Positions 51,413 through 60,411 are shown, counted from the first letter of the stretch. The stretch: 64,000 bases of DNA from Enterocloster lavalensis (GCF_902364025.1 NZ_CABJCG010000008.1:1-64000), one strand, 5' to 3'. Numbers and translations: made by a program. Notes: generated from the sequence alone by a model not told the origin.

Positions 51413-52261
51413 TTAAGCCTCCGGCAGACGTTTTCTCAGCCAGTCGTAGGACTCCTCAAAGGCCCGGTGCGCGCAGTCCAGGTAAATGCTGTCGTAAATC
51501 TCCAGGCAGAGATAACCGTTGTAGTTATGCTCTTCAAGGGTATGAATATAGGATTCCAGCGGAAGTCCTCTGGCCCCCAGAATCTCATGGTTCGCATCGC
51601 AGAAGTGAATATGGTTCACCACGTCGTCCGCCAACACGCTGTAGAAATCCTCCAGGGTGTCGCCGGCCACCGCCATTGCGCCTATATCCACGCAGCAGCC
51701 GAAATTATCCATTCCAACGTCCGCAATCATCTTCTGCATATCCTTGGCGCTCTGCACCAGATTGGACTCGTAGGGCTGAAGCTGCTCCAGGCTCATGGTG
51801 ATTCCCTGGGTCTTGGCGTGGGCCGCGATCTTCTGGAAGCTGTCCACCGCGCGTTTCCAGGCTTCTTCCCTGGGCTCGTCGTGAAGTCCCCAGCCGGAGT
51901 TGCAGAACAGATTGTGGCAGCCGAACTCCTGGGCGTCCTCCATGGCCCACTTGAACCAGTCGATGGTGCGGTTGCGGTAGGCGTCGCCCTTGCCCGCGGG
52001 GTTGAAGGGGTAAGCCAGAGTCTCGGGCGTGTACATAATCACCTTGATTCCTCTGTCGTCCAGCTGCTTCTTCATCTCACGGATGCGGCGGGCAGCCTCG
52101 CCGGAGGAGGTATAATCCAGGCGGCAGTAATGGGGTTCGCCGGGCCACATCTCAATATTCTTCACCCCGATCTTCTCGAAGGAATCCAGCATATATTCCC
52201 AGGAATACTGCTGATATTGCACGGTAAGCACGGATACTCGGTCCATCGTCATCTTCTTCAT
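51413..52261 (-). CDS. Sugar epimerase of the xylose isomerase-like TIM barrel family
   Basis: A 282-aa AP-endonuclease-2-like protein. TVQYQQYSWEYMLDSFEKIG near residue 15, metal ligands in SLEQLQPYESN (Glu), DIGAMAVAGD (Asp), HFCDANHE (His/Asp) and CLEIYDSIY (Glu), as in D-tagatose/psicose 3-epimerases. It probably interconverts ketoses or ketose phosphates. It is divergent from the kinase operon and shares an operator-like site. Confidence 0.78.
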   Translation of the reverse strand: MKKMTMDRVSVLTVQYQQYSWEYMLDSFEKIGVKNIEMWPGEPHYCRLDYTSSGEAARRIREMKKQLDDRGIKVIMYTPETLAYPFNPAGKGDAYRNRTIDWFKWAMEDAQEFGCHNLFCNSGWGLHDEPREEAWKRAVDSFQKIAAHAKTQGITMSLEQLQPYESNLVQSAKDMQKMIADVGMDNFGCCVDIGAMAVAGDTLEDFYSVLADDVVNHIHFCDANHEILGARGLPLESYIHTLEEHNYNGYLCLEIYDSIYLDCAHRAFEESYDWLRKRLPEA

Positions 52262-52304
52262 AAGCTTCTCTCCTTTTGTTATATAACATTTATTTTTAAA
52301 AATA

Positions 52305-52315
52305 ATACCAATTTG
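52305..52315. promoter_or_regulatory. Candidate GntR operator 1
   Basis: ATACCAATTTG, 44 bp upstream of the leftward epimerase gene. The same 11 bp occur before the GntR genes at 56317. Confidence 0.5.
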
Positions 52316-52408
52316 AAGCCATTTTTCGCATTCCTCTCAAATCTGATTATATAACCAAAGATTTGTCATTGTCAATATCATTTATTTTATTATTTTTCAC
52401 ATTTTTGT

Positions 52409-52454
52409 TTGACATTTTCGTCTCGCTATGCTATACCAGTTTTATAATTGGTAT
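52409..52454 (+). promoter_or_regulatory. Promoter and inverted-repeat operator of the kinase operon
   Basis: TTGACA, 17-bp spacer, TATACC, with ATACCA and TGGTAT arms (10-bp gap) at 52433-52454 covering the -10 and start. The arms match the operator candidates at 52305 and 56317. It lies in the AT-rich divergent region 52262-52515. Confidence 0.55.
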
Positions 52455-52515
52455 TTTAAATTATATTAGTTGTATTTTTAATCTCACACTAATTCTTATG
52501 ATTGGAGGAAACGCA

Positions 52516-54021
52516 ATGAGTCAATATTTATTGGGAATCGACAACGGAGGAACCATGACAAAAGCCAGCATCTTTGACAGCCAGGGCGCGGAAGTGGCCA
52601 CTGTCGGGAAACGCCTGGCTACCCTCGCTCCAGCTCCCGGCTACACGGAGCGCAATCTGGACGAGGTTTGGACGGCCAACTGCCAGGTGATCCGGGAGGT
52701 CATTGAAAAGAGCGGCATCGACCCCAGGGATATCCGCGGCATCGGCGTCACCGGGTACGGCAACGGTCTCTGCCTGGTGGACGAGGCGGGCAACCCGGTG
52801 TGCAACGGCATCGTCTCCTCAGATAACCGCGGCCAGGAGATTGTAAATGAAGCCCGAAGAACCGGTCTGGAGGAGAAGATCTTCGCCCTGAACCACCAGG
52901 GGCTCTGGTCCGCCCAGACCTCCACCCTGCTGGCATGGGTTCACCGCAACGACAAGGAAACCCTGGACAAGGCGCGCTGGTTCTTAAGCATCAAGGATTT
53001 CATCCGCATGAAGCTCACCGGCGGGGCCTACAGCGAGGTCACCGAGGCATCCTCCGCCGGGCTGATTAACATCCACACGCTGGAATATGACCGGGAGCTG
53101 TTCGCCCTCCTGGGCCTGGAAGATTATTTTCATCTGGCCCCCCGCTGCCTGGGCTGCTGCGACAGGGGCGGCGAAGTGACCGCAGAGGCCGCGGCCCTCA
53201 CCGGCCTGGCCCAGGGCACCCCGGTCACCGGTTCCATGTTCGACGTGAACGCCGGAATGCTGGCCAGCGGAATCCTGGATTCCAGCACCCTCTGCCTGAT
53301 CGCCGGAACCTGGTCCATCAACGAGTACCTGGTGGACGGACTGTACTATGGTTATAACGAAAGCACCAACGCCATCTCCAAGGCGTTTCTCCCCGGATAC
53401 TACCTGGTGGAGGAGTCCACGCCCACCTCGGCCAGCAATTTCGAGTGGTTCCTGGAGCAGTTTTTGGAGCCGGACCGCCCGGAGATGAAAAAATCGGATC
53501 TCTACGACGAGTGCAACCGCCTGGTGGACTCCATCAGTCCCGAGGAGAGCGACATCGTGTTCGTGCCCTATCTCTTCTCCTCCGCCACCCACCCGGACGC
53601 CAAGGCCTGCTTCTTCAACCTGACCAGCTACTCCACCAGAGCCCATGTGATCCGCGCCATCTACGAGGGCGTGGTGTTCTCCTCCATGTTCCATGTCAAA
53701 CGTCTGATGACTGATGACAGAACCTTTGAGCGCGCCCGCCTGTCCGGCGGTCTGACCAACTCGCCCGTCTGGACCCAGATGATGGCCGATGTGCTTCAGA
53801 TGCCCATCGACGTGCTCCAGGCCTCCGAACTCAGCGCCCAGGGCGTGTGCATCGCCGCCGGAATCGGCTGCGGTATGTTCACGGACTACGCCTCCGCCAC
53901 CGACGGCATGGTGAAGGTGAAAAAGACCTACTATCCCAACCCCGAGCGCAGCGGGATTTACCAGAAAAAGTTCGCCGCCTACGAGAAAGCCCAGGCTGCT
54001 CTGGATTTCTTCCATAGTTAA
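52516..54021 (+). CDS. FGGY-family carbohydrate kinase (L-xylulose/xylulose kinase-like)
   Basis: A 501-aa kinase. LLGIDNGGTMTKASIFDSQG (residues 5-24), the first ATP domain, GIGVTGYGNGLCLVD near 75, SSDNRGQEIVN near 100, and a C-terminal RARLSGGLTNSPVWTQMMAD plus AQGVCIAAGIGCG. ATG 52516 has GGAGG 9 bases upstream. First gene of a five- to seven-gene operon; with a UlaE-like epimerase and AraD-like enzyme downstream, an L-xylulose-type ketose is the probable substrate. Confidence 0.85.
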   Translation: MSQYLLGIDNGGTMTKASIFDSQGAEVATVGKRLATLAPAPGYTERNLDEVWTANCQVIREVIEKSGIDPRDIRGIGVTGYGNGLCLVDEAGNPVCNGIVSSDNRGQEIVNEARRTGLEEKIFALNHQGLWSAQTSTLLAWVHRNDKETLDKARWFLSIKDFIRMKLTGGAYSEVTEASSAGLINIHTLEYDRELFALLGLEDYFHLAPRCLGCCDRGGEVTAEAAALTGLAQGTPVTGSMFDVNAGMLASGILDSSTLCLIAGTWSINEYLVDGLYYGYNESTNAISKAFLPGYYLVEESTPTSASNFEWFLEQFLEPDRPEMKKSDLYDECNRLVDSISPEESDIVFVPYLFSSATHPDAKACFFNLTSYSTRAHVIRAIYEGVVFSSMFHVKRLMTDDRTFERARLSGGLTNSPVWTQMMADVLQMPIDVLQASELSAQGVCIAAGIGCGMFTDYASATDGMVKVKKTYYPNPERSGIYQKKFAAYEKAQAALDFFHS

Positions 54022-54032
54022 GGAGGTCCGCC

Positions 54033-54695
54033 ATGTTTTTGATCCTGCCCTCTCTGGCCAGCAGCAATCTGGCCGCGCTGGGTGAACAGGCCGCCAGGGT
54101 CCGTTCTGCGGGTTACCTGCATCTGGACATCGAGGACGGCAATTTCAGCCCCGGCATCACCTTCGGCCCCGACACGATAAAGCTGCTGCGGGACTACACC
54201 GATGCGGAGCTGGACGCCCACCTAATGGTGACTGACCCGGAACCTTACATAGAAGAGCTGCGCGATTACGGCGTGTGCTCCATCGCCGTGCACCTGGAGT
54301 CCTCCCGCTACCCGTCCAGAGCATTGAACAAAATCCGCCAGGCCGGTATGCGGCCCGGCCTGGCCTTAAACTACAAGACGCCGGTGGCGGAAGCCGTGCC
54401 CTACACGGACCTGGCGGAATACGTGCTGCTTCTGACCAACGAATCCGACTGCGCGGGCATCAAATTCAAGCCCCACAGCTTAGAGCGGGTGAAGGAGCTG
54501 CGCCGCCTGGCCCCCGCCGGATGTGAAATCTGGGTGGATGGAGGCGTCACCCCCAAGAATCTTCCGCTTCTCGCCGCGGCGGGAGCGGACCGGGCCGTCA
54601 TGGGGCGGGCCGTGTTCAGCGCCGCCGATCCGGCCGCCAGAATCCGGGAGCTGGCCGCACTGGCAGCCGCCGCAAAGGAGGAATCCCATGTCTGA
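54033..54695 (+). CDS. Ribulose-phosphate 3-epimerase family protein (Rpe/AlsE-like)
   Basis: A 220-aa TIM-barrel protein. PSLASSNLAALGEQAARVRS near residue 5, metal-site HLDIEDGNFSPG near 32, DAHLMVTDPEPYIEEL, and phosphate-site WVDGGVTPKNLPLLAAAGAD. The second metal His region differs from housekeeping Rpe, so a catabolic role on another ketose phosphate (such as allulose-6-P) is plausible. AAGGAGG precedes the ATG. Overlaps the next gene by 8 bp. Confidence 0.8.
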   Translation: MFLILPSLASSNLAALGEQAARVRSAGYLHLDIEDGNFSPGITFGPDTIKLLRDYTDAELDAHLMVTDPEPYIEELRDYGVCSIAVHLESSRYPSRALNKIRQAGMRPGLALNYKTPVAEAVPYTDLAEYVLLLTNESDCAGIKFKPHSLERVKELRRLAPAGCEIWVDGGVTPKNLPLLAAAGADRAVMGRAVFSAADPAARIRELAALAAAAKEESHV

Positions 54696-55542
54696 ACCAT
54701 ACCGCTACGGCATTTATGAGAAAGCCCTGTTCAAAAAGCCGCTCCCCCAGCTTCTGGAGGACGCGGCCAGGGCGGGCTTTGACAACTTTGAACTGAGTCT
54801 GGACGAAACCGACGAGCGCCTGGGCCGGCTGGACTGGGACTGGGCTGAGAGAAGCAGCTTCCGACAGACCGCCCGGGACTGCGGCGTACAGGTCTACAGC
54901 ACCTGCTTCAGCGGCCAGCGCCGTTTCCCCATGGGAACCATGGACGATGAAAAACGTGCCTATTCCCTCAGGCTCATGGAACGGGCCATTCAGTTCTGCG
55001 TGGACACCGGAATCCGGGTGCTCCAGGTAGCCGGTTACGACGTCTATTATGAGAAAAGCAGCGCAGAAACCGCGAAGCGCTATGATGAGGGCCTGGCCCT
55101 CAGCGCACGGATGGCGGAGCGTTACGGGGTCCTGCTGGGCGTAGAGCCGGTGGAACTGTACGTGACAAGCGTGCACAAGGCCATGGAGCTGGTGCGGGCC
55201 ATCGACTCCCCCAACCTGCATGTTTACCCCGACGCGGCCAACCTGGTCACCGCCGGACTGGACCCGGTTCAGGAAATCCGCCTGGGCGCTGGACGCATGG
55301 TGGGCCTTCACATCCGGGACGCCACGCCCTCCACCTGCTACAACCTGCCTATCGGAACGGGAACCCTGGATTTCGACGGACTGTTTGCAGCGCTGCGGGA
55401 ACTGGAATTCCAGCACCCCATCCTGGTGGAGCTGTGGTATCAGGACGATCCCGCAGGAGCAACCGCCATCCGGGATCACCTGCGCTTTTTGAAAAAGAAG
55501 GAAATGTCGGCCAAGGCATTTCCAGTGAAAGGAGATTTTTAA
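54688..55542 (+). CDS. L-ribulose-5-phosphate/L-xylulose-5-phosphate 3-epimerase (UlaE/SgbU-like)
   Basis: A 284-aa TIM-barrel protein. YGIYEKALFKKPLPQLLEDA is the family N-terminus, with FELSLDETDERLGRLDW, VEPVELYVTSVHKAMEL (metal Glu), HVYPDAANLV and GLHIRDATPSTCYNLPIGTG. It should convert L-xylulose-5-P to L-ribulose-5-P, the step before the class II enzyme encoded next. ATG 54688 has AAAGGAGG upstream. Confidence 0.88.
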   Translation: MSEPYRYGIYEKALFKKPLPQLLEDAARAGFDNFELSLDETDERLGRLDWDWAERSSFRQTARDCGVQVYSTCFSGQRRFPMGTMDDEKRAYSLRLMERAIQFCVDTGIRVLQVAGYDVYYEKSSAETAKRYDEGLALSARMAERYGVLLGVEPVELYVTSVHKAMELVRAIDSPNLHVYPDAANLVTAGLDPVQEIRLGAGRMVGLHIRDATPSTCYNLPIGTGTLDFDGLFAALRELEFQHPILVELWYQDDPAGATAIRDHLRFLKKKEMSAKAFPVKGDF

Positions 55543-55543
55543 C

Positions 55544-56185
55544 ATGAAATATGAAGCCGAACGCAAATCCATGATTCAGGCCGCCCTGACTATGCTCCAA
55601 TACCAGCTGATCGCGCTGGCAGGCGGGAACGTGGCCCTGCGGATGCCCTGCGGAAATTTTCTCGTCACCCCTTCCGCCATGGCCTATGAGACCATGAAGC
55701 CCGAGGACATCGTGCTGGTGGACCGGGACGGAAACACCGTGGAGGGCACGCGCCGCCCCTCCTCCGACATGCTGGCGCTGCTGTACATTTTCAACCGCAA
55801 ACCTGAGGTAAACGCCGTGATCCACACCCATCAGCCCTACGCCACCGCGGTGGGCCTGGTGGAGGACGAACTGCCCGGCTGCCTGGTGACCATTCTGGAC
55901 GCCTGCCGCACCGCGGTTCCCGTAGCCCCCTTCACCATCTCCTCTGACGAGGGTATGGGAAAGTTGACCGTGGAATACTGCAAAGACGCCCTGGCCGTCA
56001 TCCTGCGCAACCACGGGGTCATCGCCTTCGGCGGGGATCTGGAGGAAGCCCTTCACAGCGCCATCTATCTGGAAGAGTCCGCGAAAACCTACCTGGCCGC
56101 CCGCTCCTTAGGCCCCATCCATCTGCTGACACCGGAGGAGATCGAGGCCGAGAGCGCCCCGCGGGACAATTACCGCCAGCCATAA
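55544..56185 (+). CDS. Class II aldolase/L-ribulose-5-phosphate 4-epimerase family protein (AraD-like)
   Basis: A 213-aa zinc enzyme. GGNVALRMPCGNFLVTPSAM near residue 24, SSDMLALLYIFNRKPEVNAV, zinc ligands in HTHQPYATA (His-x-His) and the third His in NHGVIAFGG. It starts just after the UlaE-like gene with AAAGGAG overlapping its end. Likely makes D-xylulose-5-P; fuculose-P-type aldolase activity cannot be ruled out. Confidence 0.85.
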   Translation: MKYEAERKSMIQAALTMLQYQLIALAGGNVALRMPCGNFLVTPSAMAYETMKPEDIVLVDRDGNTVEGTRRPSSDMLALLYIFNRKPEVNAVIHTHQPYATAVGLVEDELPGCLVTILDACRTAVPVAPFTISSDEGMGKLTVEYCKDALAVILRNHGVIAFGGDLEEALHSAIYLEESAKTYLAARSLGPIHLLTPEEIEAESAPRDNYRQP

Positions 56186-56193
56186 CACGTTTC

Positions 56194-56230
56194 CACATAG
56201 CCGGGTCGACGCCCGGCTATGTCTTGTTTT
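56194..56230 (+). terminator. Terminator after the AraD-like gene
   Basis: ACATAGCCGGG-TCGA-CGCCCGGCTATGT followed by CTTGTTTT. It ends the four-gene catabolic operon 8 bp after the last stop codon. Confidence 0.82.
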
Positions 56231-56277
56231 AGCGGAACGGGACTCCTGCGCCGTCCGCGGGCGGCTGACAAGTCTGC

Positions 56278-56327
56278 TTGACAAAAAGCCCTGGCCTATG
56301 CTACCATTACAAAATGATACCAATTTG
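56278..56327 (+). promoter_or_regulatory. GntR gene promoter with candidate operator 2
   Basis: TTGACA (56278-56283), 18-bp spacer, TACCAT (56302-56307); ATACCAATTTG at 56317-56327 lies at about +4 to +14. The regulator likely controls itself and the flanking operons. Confidence 0.55.
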
Positions 56328-56423
56328 TTGAAACCGTTCAGACGGCCGGAAACCTTGTACCAAATGCAAGAAAAACCGCCGCCCGCACCAGCTGTCACAC
56401 ATACCGCCGAATGGGAGGCCGCT

Positions 56424-57152
56424 ATGGCAAAATCGGATACACACTTCAACCTCTGCGAGACCGTGGAGGAGCGCCTGGAAAATTACATCCTGGAAAACCA
56501 TCTGACCGCCGGAGACCGCCTTCCCTCCGAGCGCGACTTAAGCGAGCGCTGGGGTATCAGCCGCACCATCATCCGGCAGGTCATCAAGCTGATGATCGCC
56601 AACGGCATCCTGGAGCAGAGGGTGGGCTCCGGCACCTTTCTCCTGAAAAAAAAGCTGTGCCGCAATCTTCAGGACATGCAATCCATCGTGGACACCGCCC
56701 GGCAGAGCGGCCGTTCCCTGGAAACCCGCGTTCTCTACCTCGGCATCATTGAGAGTAACAAACAGATCATGATGCGGCTGCAGATCCCCATCGGACACCG
56801 GATCTACAAGCTGGTGCGCATGCGTTACCTGGACGGCGTGCCCTTTTCCCTGGAGACAAACTACTTAAACGCCGCCCACCTGGAGGGTTTTGACACCCAC
56901 GATTACAGCAGGGAATCTCTGTACCGGGTGTTCCAGGAATGCTACAACATCGTACCCGACCGGGGCGAGGAGACGGTGGGCCTGACCTACATCACCGATG
57001 AGGAAAGCCAGCTTTTGCAGGTAGCCCCCAACACCGCGGCCTTTTACTGCAGCGGCGTGTGCACGGAACCAAGCGGCAAACCCATCGACTATTTCAAGCT
57101 CACCACCAGACCGGAATTTCTCAGTTATACCAGCCTGTTGAGGCAGCAGTAA
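56424..57152 (+). CDS. GntR/HutC-family regulator 1 (UTRA domain)
   Basis: A 242-aa protein. N-terminal winged helix (about 10-78) with LPSERDLSERWGISRTIIRQ and GILEQRVGSGTFLLKK. C-terminal UTRA ligand domain (about 100-240) with IGHRIYKLVRMRYLDGVPFS and FYCSGVCTEPSGKPIDYFKL. ATG 56424 (GGAGGCCGCT upstream) is chosen over 56298, whose codons include the operator. It shares a transcript with the second GntR gene. Confidence 0.87.
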   Translation: MAKSDTHFNLCETVEERLENYILENHLTAGDRLPSERDLSERWGISRTIIRQVIKLMIANGILEQRVGSGTFLLKKKLCRNLQDMQSIVDTARQSGRSLETRVLYLGIIESNKQIMMRLQIPIGHRIYKLVRMRYLDGVPFSLETNYLNAAHLEGFDTHDYSRESLYRVFQECYNIVPDRGEETVGLTYITDEESQLLQVAPNTAAFYCSGVCTEPSGKPIDYFKLTTRPEFLSYTSLLRQQ

Positions 57153-57164
57153 GGAGGCAGCATT

Positions 57165-57899
57165 TTGAGTGAAATTACCTACCGCGACCCGCTGTTTATT
57201 CAAATCCGGGAAGTGATCCGTTCGAAGATCGAGTCGGGGGAATACCCGCCGGGCACCACGATCCCCTCAGAGCTGGATTTAGCGGAAATGTACGGGGTCA
57301 GCCGCCTGACCATCCGCACCGCCATCGACGCCCTTGTGTACGAGGGGCTGTTGCGGCGCATCCAGGGAAAAGGAGCCTATGTCACAGAGCCCAAGCTCAA
57401 CTACAGCCCGGAGGTTTTCGGCGGATTCCGCCAGAACGTCAACGGAAAAAATATCCGTTTTTCCTCAAAGGTTCTCTACAAAACCACCCGGCCGGCCGAC
57501 ACCTCGTTTTCCCATATTCTAGGTATCAAACCGGAGGATGACATCTACTACATCAAACGCCTGTGCTGCACCGACGGCGTTCCGTTTATGCTCAACAAGC
57601 TGTACATCCCCTGCCGCCTCCTGCCCCAGTTTGACGAGATCGACCTAAACGTGTTCCAGCCCTACGAGGTCTACAGCATGTACGGGCTCAACGTGAGGAC
57701 CGTGGAGCAGAAGCTGGACCTGGCCTATCTCCACCACACAGACTGCAACAAGCTGGGCATCGAGCCCGGCATCGCAGTGATGTGCTTCGAGTGCACCAGC
57801 CGTCTCCAGGATGGAACCGCGGTGGAATACTCCAAGAGCTACGCCCGTGGGGATATGTGCAATTACTCCATCCGGTTCCAGCAGTCCGCGCGGGGCTGA
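57165..57899 (+). CDS. GntR/HutC-family regulator 2 (UTRA domain)
   Basis: A 244-aa paralogue-like regulator. Winged helix: IPSELDLAEMYGVSRLTIRT and GLLRRIQGKGAYVTEPKL. UTRA part: DDIYYIKRLCCTDGVPFMLN and GTAVEYSKSYARGDMCNYSI. The start TTG at 57165 has AAGGAGGCAG upstream. Two adjacent GntR proteins suggest two ligands or a heteromeric switch for the same locus. Confidence 0.86.
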   Translation: MSEITYRDPLFIQIREVIRSKIESGEYPPGTTIPSELDLAEMYGVSRLTIRTAIDALVYEGLLRRIQGKGAYVTEPKLNYSPEVFGGFRQNVNGKNIRFSSKVLYKTTRPADTSFSHILGIKPEDDIYYIKRLCCTDGVPFMLNKLYIPCRLLPQFDEIDLNVFQPYEVYSMYGLNVRTVEQKLDLAYLHHTDCNKLGIEPGIAVMCFECTSRLQDGTAVEYSKSYARGDMCNYSIRFQQSARG

Positions 57900-57924
57900 A
57901 CCACCGAATATCATCCTTTGATTT

Positions 57925-57977
57925 AAAAAACGGCCGCCCCGGCTGAGTGATTCACTTAGCCGGAACGGCCGTTTTTT
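57925..57977. terminator. Bidirectional-type terminator after GntR 2
   Basis: AAAAAACGGCC ... GGCCGTTTTTT with an inner stem GGCT/AGCC. Very strong. The following 57978-58232 is AT-rich and holds no gene I recognise. Confidence 0.9.
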
Positions 57978-58232
57978 CATGATTTCATGGCACTCTGCGC
58001 CCAAAAATGCAGCAATTCAGCCCGCAATAAATTATTAAATACCATATCATTCATCGTAAACTGCTTTTTTCGCTCATATCCAGCTATTCCCCCACCCGTA
58101 CCCCACCCTATTTTTGGGTTTTTCTAGCTTTTCCTCCGCTTTCTCTGCAATATAGAGTCCCAAAATCCGTCATTTAGCACAATTAGCTTTATCAATTATT
58201 CACCATTTTATGCAATTATCCAAGTTCCTCTC

Positions 58233-58289
58233 TTGACACCGCCTTGTCATTCGCATAATATAGATATGTATCAATATTAAAATACCAAT
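58233..58289 (+). promoter_or_regulatory. Promoter of FGGY kinase 2 with an operator half-site
   Basis: TTGACA (58233-58238), 17-bp spacer, TAATAT (58256-58261). ATACCAAT at 58282-58289 matches the first 8 bp of the GntR operator candidates. Confidence 0.55.
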
Positions 58290-58346
58290 CGCGCAATCAA
58301 AACGCGATCCACCCCAAACCACAACAATATTTCGGAGGAACCCACT

Positions 58347-59879
58347 ATGGAGCAGCAGTATTTCTTAGGCGTGGACATTGGAACAACCGCGATCAAGGCA
58401 GCCCTCTTTGACGGCTGCGGCCAGAAACTCTTACACCGCACACAGGAATATGAGCTTTTAAAGCCCTCCGCCCAGAGAGTGGAGCAGGCGCCTCACGTCT
58501 ACTGGGACACCTTCTGCGCCTGCGTCAAATATGTGGTGCAGAATTCAGGGGTGGACCCTCGGCTCATCAAAGCCTTTTCCATGGATTCCTCCGCTGAGAC
58601 CATCGCCTTCATGGACGAAAACCTGGAACCGCTGGACAATTTCTACGTCTGGCTGGACAGCCGGGCTGAGGAGGAAGCCAACGAGATCAATGAACGTTTC
58701 CCGGCCGCGGAGATCATACATGCCACCGGCCAGACCCCCATTGACCCGGTGTATCCGGCCGCCAAGATTCTCTGGTTCAAAAAACACAAGCCGGAACTGT
58801 TCCGGCGCATCCGCATGATGTTCATGTGCGACGATTACATTTTATGGAAAATGAGCGGCAGGATGGTGAGCCACGGCTCCAGCTGGTGTACCTCCTATTT
58901 GTGGGACATCACCCGCAAACAGTGGTGGCCTGAGATGTTAGACTACCTTGGATTAGATGAATACCAGCTGCCAACGCTGTACGAGACCGGAACCCCCATC
59001 GGCACCATCCTGCCCCAGATCGCCGACGAGCTTGGACTGCCCCGGGATCTTCTGCTGGTGGTGGGCGGCCAGGACCAGTCCAGCGGAGCCATCGGCGTGG
59101 GAAATGTGAAGCCGGGGATATTTTCCGAGTCCACAGGCGGAGCCCTTATGGTCTGCACGGCTACCTACAGGCCCGTGTTTGATGAAAACGGCTGCATCCC
59201 CTGCAATTACAGCGATATGGAGGACGTCTATATGATACAGGGCGGGGCCAAAGGCGGCATTTTGTTCCGTTGGCTGCGCGACAACCTCTGCCGGGAGGAG
59301 ATGATGAGGGAGCTGGCCGGGGAGGGTGACAGCTACGATTTCATGACCGGATTAGCCGCCGCCACCCCTCCCGGCGCGGAAGGGCTGTTTCTGCTGCCGT
59401 TCTTCGGGGGCGGAAGCACACCCAACCCGGATATTTATGGCAGAGGCATTCTCTACGGCCTGAACCTTGGCCACACGAAGGGCCACATCATCCGCGCGTT
59501 CATGGAAGGACTGGCCTGCAATATCACAAAGATCATCGAATACACGGAACGCCTGACCGGCATTCAGGTGACCCAGGTGCGCTCCCTGGGCGGAGGCTCC
59601 CTAAGCCCCGTCTGGTGCCAGATCAAGGCGGACGTGCTGAACCGCCAGGTCGTCACCATGAAAAATACACAGGACGCCGCCTGTCTGGGCGCGGCCATCG
59701 TCGCCGGTTACGGCTACGGTGCGTTCGATTCCATCGCCGACACAGCGTTAAAATTCGCCAAAATCGACCGGGTTTACGATCCGAACCCGGAGAACCGGGC
59801 GGTTTACGACCAGCTGCTAAAAAAATACGATCTGCTGATCCAGGCGACGAAGGGATATACGGAGGAGCTGGCAAAATAA
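58347..59879 (+). CDS. FGGY-family carbohydrate kinase 2 (xylulokinase-like)
   Basis: A 510-aa kinase. FLGVDIGTTAIKAALFDGCG (residues 5-24), AFSMDSSAETIAFMDENLEP near 75, VVGGQDQSSGAIGVGNVKPG near 235, and the C-terminal ATPase motif TQVRSLGGGSLSPVWCQIKA. CGGAGG lies upstream of the ATG. Monocistronic between its own promoter and terminator, with a GntR-type half-site. Exact sugar not determinable from sequence. Confidence 0.85.
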   Translation: MEQQYFLGVDIGTTAIKAALFDGCGQKLLHRTQEYELLKPSAQRVEQAPHVYWDTFCACVKYVVQNSGVDPRLIKAFSMDSSAETIAFMDENLEPLDNFYVWLDSRAEEEANEINERFPAAEIIHATGQTPIDPVYPAAKILWFKKHKPELFRRIRMMFMCDDYILWKMSGRMVSHGSSWCTSYLWDITRKQWWPEMLDYLGLDEYQLPTLYETGTPIGTILPQIADELGLPRDLLLVVGGQDQSSGAIGVGNVKPGIFSESTGGALMVCTATYRPVFDENGCIPCNYSDMEDVYMIQGGAKGGILFRWLRDNLCREEMMRELAGEGDSYDFMTGLAAATPPGAEGLFLLPFFGGGSTPNPDIYGRGILYGLNLGHTKGHIIRAFMEGLACNITKIIEYTERLTGIQVTQVRSLGGGSLSPVWCQIKADVLNRQVVTMKNTQDAACLGAAIVAGYGYGAFDSIADTALKFAKIDRVYDPNPENRAVYDQLLKKYDLLIQATKGYTEELAK

Positions 59880-59930
59880 AATCAACCGCAAAAACTGCCT
59901 CACAGGTTCTTCCCCCGCCTTACAAGTTTT

Positions 59931-59958
59931 CCCCCGCCTCACCGCGGGGGATATTTTT
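59931..59958 (+). terminator. Terminator of FGGY kinase 2
   Basis: CCCCCGC-CTCACC-GCGGGGG followed by ATATTTTTC, about 50 bp after the stop codon. Confidence 0.85.
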
Positions 59959-60027
59959 CGGTTACCGCGGGCCGCTGACGCCCCCTGTTGGGCAGCTGCT
60001 GTTTCTTCGATGGATTTTTCAATAAAA

Positions 60028-60047
60028 ATATCAAAAACTCTTGACAT
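60028..60047. promoter_or_regulatory. XRE operator candidate 1 (membrane protein/XRE operon)
   Basis: ATATCAAAAACTCTTGACAT, a near copy of the site at 60074-60093. It overlaps the -35 element. Confidence 0.55.
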
Positions 60048-60069
60048 TTCCTCTGCTGTTCTATATATT
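60041..60069 (+). promoter_or_regulatory. SigA promoter of the membrane protein/XRE operon
   Basis: TTGACA, 17-bp spacer, TATATT, flanked on both sides by 20-bp operator candidates. Confidence 0.75.
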
Positions 60070-60073
60070 AAAA

Positions 60074-60093
60074 ATGTCAAGACTTTTTGACAT
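60074..60093. promoter_or_regulatory. XRE operator candidate 2
   Basis: ATGTCAAGACTTTTTGACAT, an inverted repeat (ATGTCAA and TTGACAT arms) just past the transcription start. Confidence 0.6.
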
Positions 60094-60119
60094 CTCTTAC
60101 CGAACAGAAAGGAGCTTTT

Positions 60120-60410
60120 ATGGGTACGTTTGGACTGATTCTATTTGGACTCTATCTACTTGCAATGATTGTTCTGGATATCGCCATGATCATTTCCCTC
60201 TTAAAACCAGGAGACGAGAGAAGGCAGATGATTGTCTGGAAAGCCAGCACATGGACGCTAGCCGGAATAACGGGAAGCCTGGTATTCAGCATAGCGGAGC
60301 GCATCATAAAATCCCATGAAATGCAGGTAAATCCCTTCACCACACTCACCGCAGCCGCCACTATCTATTTTATCTGCCTTCTGTTTTATAAAAAGAAATA
60401 CGGCGATTGA
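60120..60410 (+). CDS. Small three-helix membrane protein
   Basis: A 96-aa protein with hydrophobic segments at about residues 4-27, 44-62 and 75-91. AAAGGAGC lies upstream of the ATG. It is co-transcribed with a small XRE regulator, an arrangement common in Firmicutes where the membrane partner's role is unknown. No family is recognised with confidence. Confidence 0.7.
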   Translation: MGTFGLILFGLYLLAMIVLDIAMIISLLKPGDERRQMIVWKASTWTLAGITGSLVFSIAERIIKSHEMQVNPFTTLTAAATIYFICLLFYKKKYGD

Positions 60411-60411
60411 C

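Noticed and set aside
52305..58289. Link between the ATACCAATTT core of the fibre crossover sites and the ATACCAATTTG operators of the pentose locus
   Set aside because: The shared 10-mer is AT-rich and short; flanks differ, one set is coding and junctional, the other lies in promoters. Coincidence is more likely.
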